DNA of 64,000 bases from Paenibacillus ginsengarvi (lineage in GTDB: Bacteria; Bacillota; Bacilli; Paenibacillales; NBRC-103111), in NCBI RefSeq assembly GCF_003626695.1, contig NZ_RBAH01000027.1, positions 61,515-125,514 of the forward strand, in the 5' to 3' direction. The notes beneath the pieces were generated by a model. That model was not told where the DNA came from. It worked only from the letters and a program-made list of their open reading frames with translations, and did no database searches. The position numbers and the translations under genes are program-made. Shown here one piece after another: positions 17,007 to 25,098 of this stretch (its first letter is position 1; the number at the start of each line of letters is the position of its first letter).

Positions 17007-17879
17007 ATGAGTGATACGGAACATCCATCTGCAATAGCTTTCATCGGCGCGGGCTCGATCGCCGAGTCGATTATGAGCGGCATTATCGAGAAAGGGATCA
17101 CCGGGCCGGAACGGATCTTCGCCGTCAACCATCAGAATGACGAGCAATTGGCGTATTTGCGCCGCACGTACGGCATTCGCGCCTCCCGCATGCCGGAAGA
17201 GCGCGATCAGGCGATCCGCGACGCGGCGATCGTGATCCTGAACATGAAGCCGAAAGACGCTGCAGCCGCCATTGCCGACTACCGGCATTTGCTGCGCCAG
17301 GATCAGCTGATCGTCTCCGTAATCGCCGGACTATCGATCCGTACGATCCAGCAGCTGCTCGGCGGCGCTTACCCGATTGTCCGCACGATGCCGAACACAT
17401 CGAGCACGATCGGTCTCGGGGCTACCGGCGTCAGCTTCTCGGCAGAAGTTTCGCCGCAGTGGCGCGAGACCGCACTGGAGCTGTTCCGTTCGATCGGCGA
17501 GATTTGCGTCGTCGACGAGGATCGGCTCGATATCGTAACCGGCGTGTCGGGCAGCGGCCCCGCTTACATTTATTATGTGATGGAGGCGATGATGGCTGCC
17601 GGCGTACAAGGCGGTCTGTCGGAGGAAGCCGCCCGGACGCTCACGATCCAAACCGTTCTTGGCGCCGCCCAGATGGCCAAAGCGACGAACGAAGCCCCTG
17701 CGGAGCTTAGACGGAAGGTCACTTCCCCGAACGGCACGACGCAAGCCGCCATCGAGCTGCTGGACGCAGGCGAAGTAGCCGGGCATATCTCTCGCGCCGT
17801 CTTGCGCGCAGCCGAAAGAGCCCGCGAAATCGGACAGGCGCTGGCCGAACAATCATTACCGAGCGGAAAGCAGGTGTAA
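17007..17879 (+). CDS. proC: Pyrroline-5-carboxylate reductase
   Basis: The 290-residue enzyme carries out the final proline step, reducing pyrroline-5-carboxylate with NAD(P)H. It has the Rossmann loop (AFIGAGSIAESIMSG, residues ~11-25), MPNTSSTIG in the middle, and the C-terminal dimerisation signature VSGSGPAYIYYVMEA and TSPNGTTQAAIELL. AAGGAG precedes the ATG. With proB and proA this gives a full glutamate-to-proline route in one string. It is followed after only 6 bp by mtnW, so the salvage genes are almost certainly on the same message. Confidence 0.96.
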   Translation: MSDTEHPSAIAFIGAGSIAESIMSGIIEKGITGPERIFAVNHQNDEQLAYLRRTYGIRASRMPEERDQAIRDAAIVILNMKPKDAAAAIADYRHLLRQDQLIVSVIAGLSIRTIQQLLGGAYPIVRTMPNTSSTIGLGATGVSFSAEVSPQWRETALELFRSIGEICVVDEDRLDIVTGVSGSGPAYIYYVMEAMMAAGVQGGLSEEAARTLTIQTVLGAAQMAKATNEAPAELRRKVTSPNGTTQAAIELLDAGEVAGHISRAVLRAAERAREIGQALAEQSLPSGKQV

Positions 17880-17885
17880 CGTAAA

Positions 17886-19163
17886 GTGAACTATTGTGTA
17901 GCGACGTACCGCTGTCACGACGACAAAGCGGACTTTCACAAAAAAGCGCATTCGATCGCGATCGGACTTACGGTCGGAAGCTGGACCGAGCTGCCGGCGG
18001 CGAAGCAAAAAGAAATGGAGAAGCATCTCGGCGTCGTGCTTTCCGTCGATGTGTTTGAGCCGTCCGGGTCCGCAGACGGTTCCGGGCGTTATGCGGATAT
18101 TCGCATCGCCTACCCGGACATCAATTTCAGCCATGACATTCCGGCTCTGCTCATTACTGTTTTTGGCAAATTGTCAATGGACGGGAAAATCAAGCTGATC
18201 GACCTGCACTTTTCCCCTTCCTTCCTGAGCAGCTTTGCCGGTCCGAAGTTCGGCATCGGCGGCATCCGCGAGCTGCTAGGCGTACAAGACCGTCCGCTGC
18301 TCATGAGCATATTCAAATCGGTCGTCGGTCACGATCTCGAGGAGCTGGGCCGTCAATTTTACGGTCAGGCCGCGGGCGGCGTCGATTTGATCAAGGACGA
18401 CGAAATTTTGTTCGAGAATCCGCTGACTCCGATCGAGAAGCGGGTGCAAACGTGTATGGAGGCCGCTCGGCGTGCCGAAACGGTAACCGGGCAAAAGCTG
18501 CTGTACGCCGTCAATATTACAGGTCCGGCCTCGAAGCTAGCTGAGCAAGCGAAAAAAGCGATTGCCGCGGGCGCAAACGCGTTGTTGTTCAATGTGCTCG
18601 CCTACGGCTTCGATACGCTGCGGGAGCTAAGCGCCGATCCGGATATTTCCGTTCCGATTGCGGCCCATCCCGCTTTGTCCGGAGCGATGTACCCATCGCC
18701 GCATTACGGCATCTCCGCTTCGGTATTGCTCGGCAAGCTGATGCGCCTCTGCGGAGCGGATCTCGTGCTGTTCCCGTCTCCTTACGGCTCGGTCGTGATG
18801 CCGAAGGAAGAGAACATGGCCATTCGTCATGCGCTTGTAACCGACGAGTTAGCCAAAGACTATGTGTACTTGTCTCCCGGACAAGCCGGCTCCGAAGCTC
18901 CGATCGCCCTGCGTGAAAGCTTCCCCGTTCCGTCGGCGGGCATTCATCCCGGGCTGGTTCCGTGGATCATCCGCGATTTCGGCGTCGATGTCGTCGTGAA
19001 CGCCGGCGGCGGCATTCACGGCCACCCGCTCGGCACCGCGGCCGGCGGACAAGCGTTCCGGCAGGCGATCGACGCGGTTATGGGCGGCGTTACGCTTGAG
19101 GATTACGGCCGGACGCATCCCGAGCTTCAGGCGGCGACCCAGCTGTGGGGGGCGAAGCAATGA
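17886..19163 (+). CDS. mtnW: 2,3-diketo-5-methylthiopentyl-1-phosphate enolase (RuBisCO-like protein)
   Basis: This 425-residue RuBisCO-like protein tautomerises 2,3-diketo-5-methylthiopentyl-1-phosphate in methionine salvage. Type IV RuBisCO features include ALLITVFGKLSM, the large barrel with LLFNVLAYGFDTLRELS, PIAAHPALSG and VVNAGGGIHGHPLG near the phosphate site. The RuBisCO carbamylated-lysine motif appears as GGVDLIKDDEIL, with the Lys and acidic residues retained. It starts with GTG at 17886, 6 bp after proC, and its stop overlaps mtnX. No promoter or S-box separates it from proC, so it appears to be driven by the proline T-box transcript. Confidence 0.94.
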   Translation: MNYCVATYRCHDDKADFHKKAHSIAIGLTVGSWTELPAAKQKEMEKHLGVVLSVDVFEPSGSADGSGRYADIRIAYPDINFSHDIPALLITVFGKLSMDGKIKLIDLHFSPSFLSSFAGPKFGIGGIRELLGVQDRPLLMSIFKSVVGHDLEELGRQFYGQAAGGVDLIKDDEILFENPLTPIEKRVQTCMEAARRAETVTGQKLLYAVNITGPASKLAEQAKKAIAAGANALLFNVLAYGFDTLRELSADPDISVPIAAHPALSGAMYPSPHYGISASVLLGKLMRLCGADLVLFPSPYGSVVMPKEENMAIRHALVTDELAKDYVYLSPGQAGSEAPIALRESFPVPSAGIHPGLVPWIIRDFGVDVVVNAGGGIHGHPLGTAAGGQAFRQAIDAVMGGVTLEDYGRTHPELQAATQLWGAKQ

Positions 19164-19828
19164 AACGACCTGTTATCTTTTGCGATTTCGACGGGACGAT
19201 CACGGAGAGCGACAACATTGTCGCAATCATGAAACACTTCGACCCGCCAGGCTGGGAGCCGCTAGTCGAACAAGTCGTCACAGGCAAGATAAGCATCCGG
19301 GATGGAGTAGGACGCATGTTCGAGCTGCTCCCTTCGGCCAGCAGGGCGGAAGTGGCGCAATTCGTCTTCGATACCGCGAAGATCAGGGCGGGCTTTCCGG
19401 AGCTTCTCTCGTACTGCGACCGGCATCAGATCGAGTTTTTGGTGACGAGCGGCGGCATCGACTTTTTCCTGCTGCCTCTGCTGGGGCCGTTTCCGATCGC
19501 GCAGGACCATATTTACTGCAACGCCAGCGATTTTTCCGGCGAACGCATCCGCATCGTCTGGCCGAATCCGTGCGACGAGAACTGCAAGAACGATTGCGGC
19601 ATGTGCAAAACGACGGTCATCCGCCGTTACCCGCAAGATAGTTATGTACGCATCCTTATCGGGGACAGCGTCACCGACTTCGAGGGAGCGAAGCTGGCCG
19701 ATCTCGTCTTCGCCAGATCGCATCTGATTACGAAATGCGAGGAGCTCGGCCTCCCTTATGTTCCGTTCGAAACGTTTCACGACGTGGTCCGGCATTTAGG
19801 CGAGAATACGATTCAGGAAGGTGTGTAA
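19160..19828 (+). CDS. mtnX: 2-hydroxy-3-keto-5-methylthiopentenyl-1-phosphate phosphatase
   Basis: The 222-residue HAD-superfamily phosphatase removes the phosphate after the MtnW step. The nucleophile motif is FCDFDGTIT (residues ~6-14), followed by FLVTSGGIDFF and GDSVTDFEGAKLADLVFA, the HAD motif with the Mg-binding Asp residues. The cysteine cluster CDENCKNDCGMCK is typical of MtnX. I use the ATG at 19160, which overlaps the mtnW stop by 4 bp, rather than the GTG at 19145. mtnB follows after 3 bp. MtnW plus MtnX replace the single MtnC enolase-phosphatase found in other bacteria. Confidence 0.93.
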   Translation: MKRPVIFCDFDGTITESDNIVAIMKHFDPPGWEPLVEQVVTGKISIRDGVGRMFELLPSASRAEVAQFVFDTAKIRAGFPELLSYCDRHQIEFLVTSGGIDFFLLPLLGPFPIAQDHIYCNASDFSGERIRIVWPNPCDENCKNDCGMCKTTVIRRYPQDSYVRILIGDSVTDFEGAKLADLVFARSHLITKCEELGLPYVPFETFHDVVRHLGENTIQEGV

Positions 19829-19831
19829 GCT

Positions 19832-20476
19832 TTGAACGATCCGATCTATACGCTGGAGCAGCGCCAGCAAGCCTTCGCCGAGCTGCGCGAAGTGAAAACC
19901 GAGCTGGCTGCCCGCGGCTGGTTTCCCGCCACCAGCGGCAACTTATCCGTCCGCGTCGGCGACTTCTCGCCGGAGCGGTTCGCCTTCGCGATTACGTCGA
20001 GCGGCAAAGACAAATCGAAGCATACGCCGGACGATTACTTGATCGTCGACCGTGCCGGCAAAGCGCTGGAGACGACGAAGCTGAAGCCGTCCGCCGAAAC
20101 GCTCATCCACTGCGAAATTTACCGGCTTACCGGCTGCGGAGCCGTCTTTCACGTGCATACCGTGTACAACAACATCATCTCCGAGCTGTACGCGGAGCAA
20201 GGCAGCGTTCCGTTTCAAGGCGTAGAGCTGATCAAGGCATTCAATATTTGGGAGGAAGACGCGAAGATCGAGGTACCGATTTTGCCGAACTATGCCGACA
20301 TACCGCGGATCGCCGAGCTCGTAGAAGGGCGGATCGATCTGAAGGTTCCAGGCATCGTGCTTCGCAACCACGGCATCTATGCTTGGGGAGCGAACGTGTT
20401 CGAAGCGAAGCGGCATTTGGAAGCTTTCGAATTTTTGTTCGAGTACGCTTATCGCTGGAAAGCGCTGCGTTCTTAA
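19832..20476 (+). CDS. mtnB: Methylthioribulose-1-phosphate dehydratase
   Basis: The 214-residue class II aldolase/adducin-fold enzyme dehydrates methylthioribulose-1-phosphate. The metal ligands appear as HVHT (residues ~107-110) and the later LRNHGIYAWG histidine. GWFPATSGNLSVRV near the N-terminus is the family hallmark. It starts at TTG with AGGAAGGTG upstream and lies 3 bp after mtnX. It is the last gene of the pro-mtn string and is followed by a clean intrinsic terminator. The partners mtnK, mtnA and mtnD are not in this window. Confidence 0.93.
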   Translation: MNDPIYTLEQRQQAFAELREVKTELAARGWFPATSGNLSVRVGDFSPERFAFAITSSGKDKSKHTPDDYLIVDRAGKALETTKLKPSAETLIHCEIYRLTGCGAVFHVHTVYNNIISELYAEQGSVPFQGVELIKAFNIWEEDAKIEVPILPNYADIPRIAELVEGRIDLKVPGIVLRNHGIYAWGANVFEAKRHLEAFEFLFEYAYRWKALRS

Positions 20477-20493
20477 TTTCATCGAATCTGTTT

Positions 20494-20515
20494 GCGGCCG
20501 AAAGGCCGCTTTTTT
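20494..20515 (+). terminator. Intrinsic terminator of the pro-mtn operon
   Basis: Perfect 6-bp GC stem (GCGGCC/GGCCGC) with a GAAA loop and six T residues, 17 nt after the mtnB stop. Confidence 0.9.
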
Positions 20516-20544
20516 GTTGGCCTCGAGAGCTAACTTACTCTGGC

Positions 20545-20587
20545 AAAAAAGCCGCCTCGCGGCCCAAACGGACCAGCGAAAGCGGCT
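20545..20587 (-). terminator. Probable intrinsic terminator of dnaD
   Basis: On the minus strand AGCCGC (20582-20587) pairs with GCGGCT (20550-20555), followed by a T-run (plus-strand A at 20545-20550). The loop is long and may fold internally. Confidence 0.6.
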
Positions 20588-20636
20588 CACAGACGGACGA
20601 ACCATGGCTTAAAAAACACCGAGCCCTTTCCCTTCC

Positions 20637-21326
20637 TCAACGGGCTCCCCTGAACTTCTGCGTGTACTGCCGCGCCTGCTCGGGCGTCTGCACCCGGTTG
20701 CGGCTCCATTCGAGCAAGATCCGGTCGATATAGCGGAAATGGATAACCCCGGCGAATACCGCCTCCTTCAGCGCCAGCAGAATCAGCTCCTCCGGGTAAC
20801 GGTCGCGGTCGAGCCACTGCGAAATGTTCTCGCATTCCATCGGCGTCAGTGGCCGGGCGAATTCCTTCTCGAATATGGTGAAAATGTTGTCGGTATCCGC
20901 TTTGGCCGGCATAACCGCTCCTCGTGCCGGTATGTTCGGCTTCTGGCGCTCCACCGTCTCCTCGAACCAGGCTTCGGCCAGCTTGCGGTACATCAAGGTC
21001 AGGTTGTAGTTTTCACTTAGAACGCCGGTCGATTGATCGATGTCGTCGTCGATCTCCAGGAACTCATCCTTCAGCAGCCGCTGCAGCGCCTTAATGACCG
21101 TCTCCGGCGGGGCGGACATCCGCTCCTGCAATTCCTCCAGCGTCGGAAACTCCTTGCCCTCCTTCTCCCTGTAAGCGATCAGGTGAACGAGCAGCATCGC
21201 CTCCGTATCGGAAAGATTCATTCGTTTGTACAGCCGAAGCAGCAGCATCGGAACGGTGACCCCGCCGACCTCCAGCGCCGCCATCAAGCCTCGCTCCAGC
21301 GTCTTGCGGTCTTCCCCTCTCGCCAT
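20637..21326 (-). CDS. dnaD: DnaD primosome component
   Basis: The 229-residue protein has the DnaD layout. An N-terminal winged-helix oligomerisation domain (residues ~15-100, with LLLRLYKRMNLSDTEAMLL) is followed by a variable linker and a C-terminal DnaD/DnaB2 domain (residues ~135-215, IFTIFEKEFARPLTPMECENI and ILLEWSRNRV). In Bacillus, DnaD acts with DnaA, DnaB and DnaI in helicase loading and replication restart. It lies directly downstream of asnS, the same order as in B. subtilis. The terminator beyond it separates it from the convergent mtnB. Confidence 0.95.
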   Translation of the reverse strand: MARGEDRKTLERGLMAALEVGGVTVPMLLLRLYKRMNLSDTEAMLLVHLIAYREKEGKEFPTLEELQERMSAPPETVIKALQRLLKDEFLEIDDDIDQSTGVLSENYNLTLMYRKLAEAWFEETVERQKPNIPARGAVMPAKADTDNIFTIFEKEFARPLTPMECENISQWLDRDRYPEELILLALKEAVFAGVIHFRYIDRILLEWSRNRVQTPEQARQYTQKFRGAR

Positions 21327-21386
21327 GCGAACGCCCCCTTCGATTAAAGGCGCTTTCCGAAATGTACTTCAACTTCGGCAAGCCTC

Positions 21387-22679
21387 CTAAGGATACAACC
21401 GGTACAGCAGCCGCGGGAACGGAATCGTCTCTCTCACATGCTCCAGCCCGCATATCCAGGCGACGGTGCGTTCCAGTCCGAGCCCGAAGCCGGAATGCGG
21501 CACCGTGCCGTATTTGCGCAAATCCAAGTACCAGCGGTACGCGTCTTCCCCGAGCTCATGCTCGGCAAATCGCTGCTGCATCAGCTCCGGATCGTCGATG
21601 CGCTGGCTTCCGCCGATAATCTCGCCATACCCTTCCGGCGCGATCATATCCGCACATAAAACGACTTCGGGCCGGTTCGGATCGGGTTTCATATAAAAGG
21701 CTTTAAACGATGCCGGATAGTGGGTAATGAACACCGGCTTGTCGAACTGCTGCGCAATTTCGGTCTCGTGCGGCGCCCCGAAATCTTCCCCCCAAGTAAT
21801 CTCATGACCATTTTCCTGAAGCCGCCGGATCGCTTCGTCATAAGTGATTCGCGGAAACGGGACCGTCACGCTCTCCAGCTTCGAAACGTCGCGACCGAGC
21901 GTTTCAAGCTCCTTCCGGCAATGAACCAGCACATTTTGCACGATGTAGGAGATGAATCGCTCCTGCACGACCAGATTTTGCTCGTGATCGACAAACGCCA
22001 TCTCCGGCTCGATCATCCAAAACTCGATCAAATGCCGGCGCGTCTTCGATTTTTCCGCCCGGAAGGTCGGACCGAACGAATACACTTTGCCGAGCGCCAT
22101 GGCCGCCGCCTCCATATAAAGCTGGCCGCTTTGGGTCAAATAGGCGTCCTCGTCGAAATATTTGGTGTGGAACAAGTTCGTCGTCCCTTCGCAGGAGGAA
22201 GGGGTCAAGATCGGCGGGTCGACCAAGTAAAACCCGTTCTCGTCAAAATATTGCTGCACGGCGCGGATGATCTGCGCGCGAATGACCATAATCGCCCGCT
22301 GGCGCGGAGAACGTAGCCACAAGTGGCGATGATCCATCAGGAAGTCGACGCCATGCTCCTTCGGCGTAATCGGATAATTGACGGCGACCTGGATGATCTC
22401 CACACCGCTGACGTCCAGCTCGAAGCCGCTTTGACTACGCGCATCCTCCCGCACGGTGCCGTTCACATAGAGCGAGCTCTCCTGAGTCAGCTTCGATGCT
22501 TCGTCCCATACGTCCTGCGAAACTTCATTTTTCACGACGACGCCTTGAATGAAGCCCGTTCCGTCGCGAAGCTGGAGAAACTGGATTTTACCGCTCGATC
22601 TTTTGTTATGCACCCAGCAGCCTATTCGTACCGTTTGGCCGATATGCTTGTGTACGTCCCGAATCGTCGTAAGCTCCAT
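21387..22679 (-). CDS. asnS: Asparaginyl-tRNA synthetase
   Basis: The 430-residue class IIb synthetase has an N-terminal OB-fold anticodon-binding domain (residues ~15-100, VRIGCWVHNKRSSGKIQFLQLRD split by the usual loop). The catalytic core contains LTPSSCEGTTNLF, FRAEKSKTRRHLIEFWMIEPE and, near the end, GFGLGLERTVAWICG (motif 3). I start it at the ATG at 22679, with AGGAGG 6 nt upstream. An in-frame codon at 22802 would add 41 residues unlike the family. The ~150 bp between ackA and asnS hold no obvious riboswitch, although asnS genes sometimes have T-boxes. Confidence 0.95.
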   Translation of the reverse strand: MELTTIRDVHKHIGQTVRIGCWVHNKRSSGKIQFLQLRDGTGFIQGVVVKNEVSQDVWDEASKLTQESSLYVNGTVREDARSQSGFELDVSGVEIIQVAVNYPITPKEHGVDFLMDHRHLWLRSPRQRAIMVIRAQIIRAVQQYFDENGFYLVDPPILTPSSCEGTTNLFHTKYFDEDAYLTQSGQLYMEAAAMALGKVYSFGPTFRAEKSKTRRHLIEFWMIEPEMAFVDHEQNLVVQERFISYIVQNVLVHCRKELETLGRDVSKLESVTVPFPRITYDEAIRRLQENGHEITWGEDFGAPHETEIAQQFDKPVFITHYPASFKAFYMKPDPNRPEVVLCADMIAPEGYGEIIGGSQRIDDPELMQQRFAEHELGEDAYRWYLDLRKYGTVPHSGFGLGLERTVAWICGLEHVRETIPFPRLLYRLYP

Positions 22680-22831
22680 GCCCATCCTCCTATGTAATCG
22701 AAATCGTAGATCCGTATGTTCCGTCCGGAAAAAGATTGCCTCGCAGCCCGGCCGCCACGCCGCTTCTGCGGGACAATCCCTTCCTCGCACGTGCAAGTAC
22801 ACCGGGTGGTGCTAGCTTCCCGTTTGCTTCC

Positions 22832-24073
22832 TTAACAGGTGACCGCTCCCGCTTCTTCATCGGACAGTCCCCTAATTCTGGCCGCTTCCCGGAACGTATC
22901 CCGGGCAATGACCAGCTCTTCGTTCGTCGGTATAACCCAAACGTCCACTTTCGAGTCGGGAGACGAAATTTTACGGTCGCCGCCGCCTTTGCGCTCATTC
23001 GCTTCCGTGTCCAGCGTCAAGCCGAGATAGCTCAGCTGACTGCAGATCACCTCCCGCAACAGCGCGCTGTTTTCCCCGACTCCGGCCGTAAAGATGAGCG
23101 TATCGAAGCCGTTCATCGCGGCCGCGTAAGCGCCGATATATTTGCGCAGCCGGTATTCGTACATGTCGAAGGCAAGCCGCGCATTGCGGTCTCCTTCCTT
23201 CATCGCTTCCAGCACCTCGCGCATATCTCCCAGCCCGCCGGATACAGCGAACAAGCCGCTGTGCTTGTTCAGCATCGAGTTCACTTCGTTCACCGACAAA
23301 TCTTCCTTGTCCATCGCAAACGGCACGATGGCCGGGTCGATGTCGCCGCTTCGCGTGCCCATCATTAAGCCTTCGAGCGGCGTCATGCCCATGCTCGTGT
23401 CGACCGATTGGCCGTGCTTGATCGCCGTAACGCTGGCGCCGTTGCCGATATGGCACGTAATCAGCTTCATTGTCTCGATCGGCTTGCCGCTCAGCTCGGC
23501 GGCCCGCTGGCTCACGTATTGATGCGACGTGCCGTGGAAGCCGTACCGGCGAACCCCGTGCTTTTTGTAGAACACATTCGGAATCGCGTAGCGGAACGCG
23601 ACCGGCGGCATCGTCTGATGGAACGCGGTATCGAAAACGACCACTTGCGGGACGTGCGGCAAATTCGCTTCAACCGCTAGAATGCCCGTTAGCGCTCCCG
23701 GATTATGCAGGGGCGCCAAATCGAATAACCGCCGAATCTCCGCCTTCACCCGCTCGTCGACGAGAACCGAGCCGGAAAACGACTCGCCGCCGTGAACGAC
23801 GCGATGTCCGACCGCGTGCACATCCTCCATCGAGGTTAGAACGCCCTCCTTCGGATCGATGAGCACGCGCAGCACTTTGCGGATCGCGGTCGTATGATCC
23901 CAGATCTCGCTAACCTCACGGAATTCCGACCGGCCGGCCGGCTCGTGCGACAGCATTGCGGTTTCCATGCCGATCCGCTCTACCTTTCCTTTGGCCAGCA
24001 CCGATTCCGTTATCATATCGAACAGCTGATATTTTAGAGACGAACTTCCAGCATTGATGACGAGAATATTCAT
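22832..24073 (-). CDS. ackA: Acetate kinase
   Basis: This 413-residue enzyme interconverts acetate plus ATP and acetyl phosphate plus ADP. It shows NILVINAGSSSLKYQLFD at the N-terminus, VFDTAFHQTMP, the RRYGFHGTSH signature and GMTPLEGLMMGTRSGDIDP. The C-terminal FTAGVGENSALLRE is also present. Its start overlaps the stop of the hydroxyacyl-CoA dehydrogenase gene by 4 bp, an unusual coupling. No pta gene is adjacent. It may serve overflow metabolism or ATP generation from acyl phosphates; substrate preference for acetate rather than propionate or butyrate is assumed from the motifs. Confidence 0.95.
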   Translation of the reverse strand: MNILVINAGSSSLKYQLFDMITESVLAKGKVERIGMETAMLSHEPAGRSEFREVSEIWDHTTAIRKVLRVLIDPKEGVLTSMEDVHAVGHRVVHGGESFSGSVLVDERVKAEIRRLFDLAPLHNPGALTGILAVEANLPHVPQVVVFDTAFHQTMPPVAFRYAIPNVFYKKHGVRRYGFHGTSHQYVSQRAAELSGKPIETMKLITCHIGNGASVTAIKHGQSVDTSMGMTPLEGLMMGTRSGDIDPAIVPFAMDKEDLSVNEVNSMLNKHSGLFAVSGGLGDMREVLEAMKEGDRNARLAFDMYEYRLRKYIGAYAAAMNGFDTLIFTAGVGENSALLREVICSQLSYLGLTLDTEANERKGGGDRKISSPDSKVDVWVIPTNEELVIARDTFREAARIRGLSDEEAGAVTC

Positions 24074-24939
24074 AGTCTGTCGCCGTCCTCATCGTAATGG
24101 AAAAAGCCTTCTCCCGACTTGACGCCGAGATGCCCCGCGCGAACCATCTGCTTGAGCATAAAGGAAGGGCGGTATTTCAAATCGCCGTATTCGCGGAACA
24201 TCCGCTCCATCGCCGCCAGCACCGAATCGAGGCCGAACCGGTCGGCCAGCTCGAGCGGTCCGTACTTGAAGTCATATCCGACCTTCATCGCCTTATCAAT
24301 GTCCTCGGCTGAGGCAACGCCTTCGGATAACGTATGCATCGCTTCATTAATCAATGTGCAGATAAGCCGGGTCGTGACAAATCCGGGCGATTCGTACACC
24401 ATGATGGCCGTTCGCTGAATATGGCTCTCGACGAACCGGCGCACCGTTTCGTACGTTTCGTTTGACGTTTTGAGACCTCTTACAATCTCGACGAGCGGAC
24501 TTCTGCCGGCCGGATACGTAAAATGAAGGCCGATCACCCGCTCCGGCTGCTTCGCCGCCCCGGCAAGCTCCGTCAAGCTGAGCGTCGACGTATTGCTGGC
24601 CAGAATGGCGTCCGGGCAAGCGACGCCGAGCTTCGCGAACACTTCCTTCTTGATCTCCAGATCTTCGGTCACGGTTTCAATAATCAAATCGCATGAGGCC
24701 AACTGCTCGAAAGTTATCGTTTTATGAATTTTGCTAAGTGTAAGCCTTTTCTCGGCGTCCGTGATCGCCCACTTCTCCAACTGCTTCAGCAGGCTGAGCT
24801 CGATATTCCGGATCGCATGTTCGAGCTGCTCCGGCGTATGCTCGAGCAGCAGCACGTCGATTCCTTTCGCCGCAAGCATTTCGGCGATGCCTTGCCCCAT
24901 CGTTCCGGCGCCGACTACGCCAATTTTCGTAATTTGCAC
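24070..24939 (-). CDS. 3-hydroxyacyl-CoA dehydrogenase family protein
   Basis: The 289-residue protein has the NAD-binding loop GVVGAGTMGQGIAEMLAAKG and a C-terminal helical domain ending in GEGFFHYD, as in 3-hydroxybutyryl-CoA dehydrogenases (Hbd). The catalytic-His segment reads IGLHFTYPAGRSPLVEIV, where typical members have HFFNP, so the Asn-Pro element is altered to Tyr-Pro. It starts at GTG behind AAAGGAG and overlaps ackA by 4 bp. No thiolase, crotonase or acyl-CoA dehydrogenase is nearby, so a beta-oxidation or butyrate role is not evident. It may act on another 3-hydroxy acid. Confidence 0.85.
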   Translation of the reverse strand: MQITKIGVVGAGTMGQGIAEMLAAKGIDVLLLEHTPEQLEHAIRNIELSLLKQLEKWAITDAEKRLTLSKIHKTITFEQLASCDLIIETVTEDLEIKKEVFAKLGVACPDAILASNTSTLSLTELAGAAKQPERVIGLHFTYPAGRSPLVEIVRGLKTSNETYETVRRFVESHIQRTAIMVYESPGFVTTRLICTLINEAMHTLSEGVASAEDIDKAMKVGYDFKYGPLELADRFGLDSVLAAMERMFREYGDLKYRPSFMLKQMVRAGHLGVKSGEGFFHYDEDGDRL

Positions 24940-25044
24940 GGTTTATCTCCTTTACGCGCCTGATCTCGATGACTGAACTTACGGCTATACCTAAATGATA
25001 CAACGAATAAGCAAATATTTCACGCCAGGACACAAAAAGGTCGT

Positions 25045-25085
25045 AAATGAACCCACAAACGATGAAGTTTGTGGGTCATTTTTTT
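25045..25085. terminator. Stem-loop between the FtsH-like gene and hbd-like gene
   Basis: A perfect 10-bp stem (25051-25060 with 25067-25076) with a 6-nt loop lies 14 bp past the stop of the FtsH-like gene. The T-run is stronger on the plus strand (25079-25085). On the minus strand only TTCATTT follows, so termination of the minus-strand gene is likely but not ideal. Confidence 0.6.
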
Positions 25086-25098
25086 AAAACGATATGGA

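Noticed and set aside
19735..20733. 332-codon plus-strand frame overlapping mtnX and mtnB.
   Set aside because: It is Arg-rich, out of frame with two well-supported salvage genes, and runs through the operon terminator.
22680..22831. T-box leader upstream of asnS.
   Set aside because: No AAGGTGGTACCGCG-like sequence or terminator hairpin is found between ackA and asnS.
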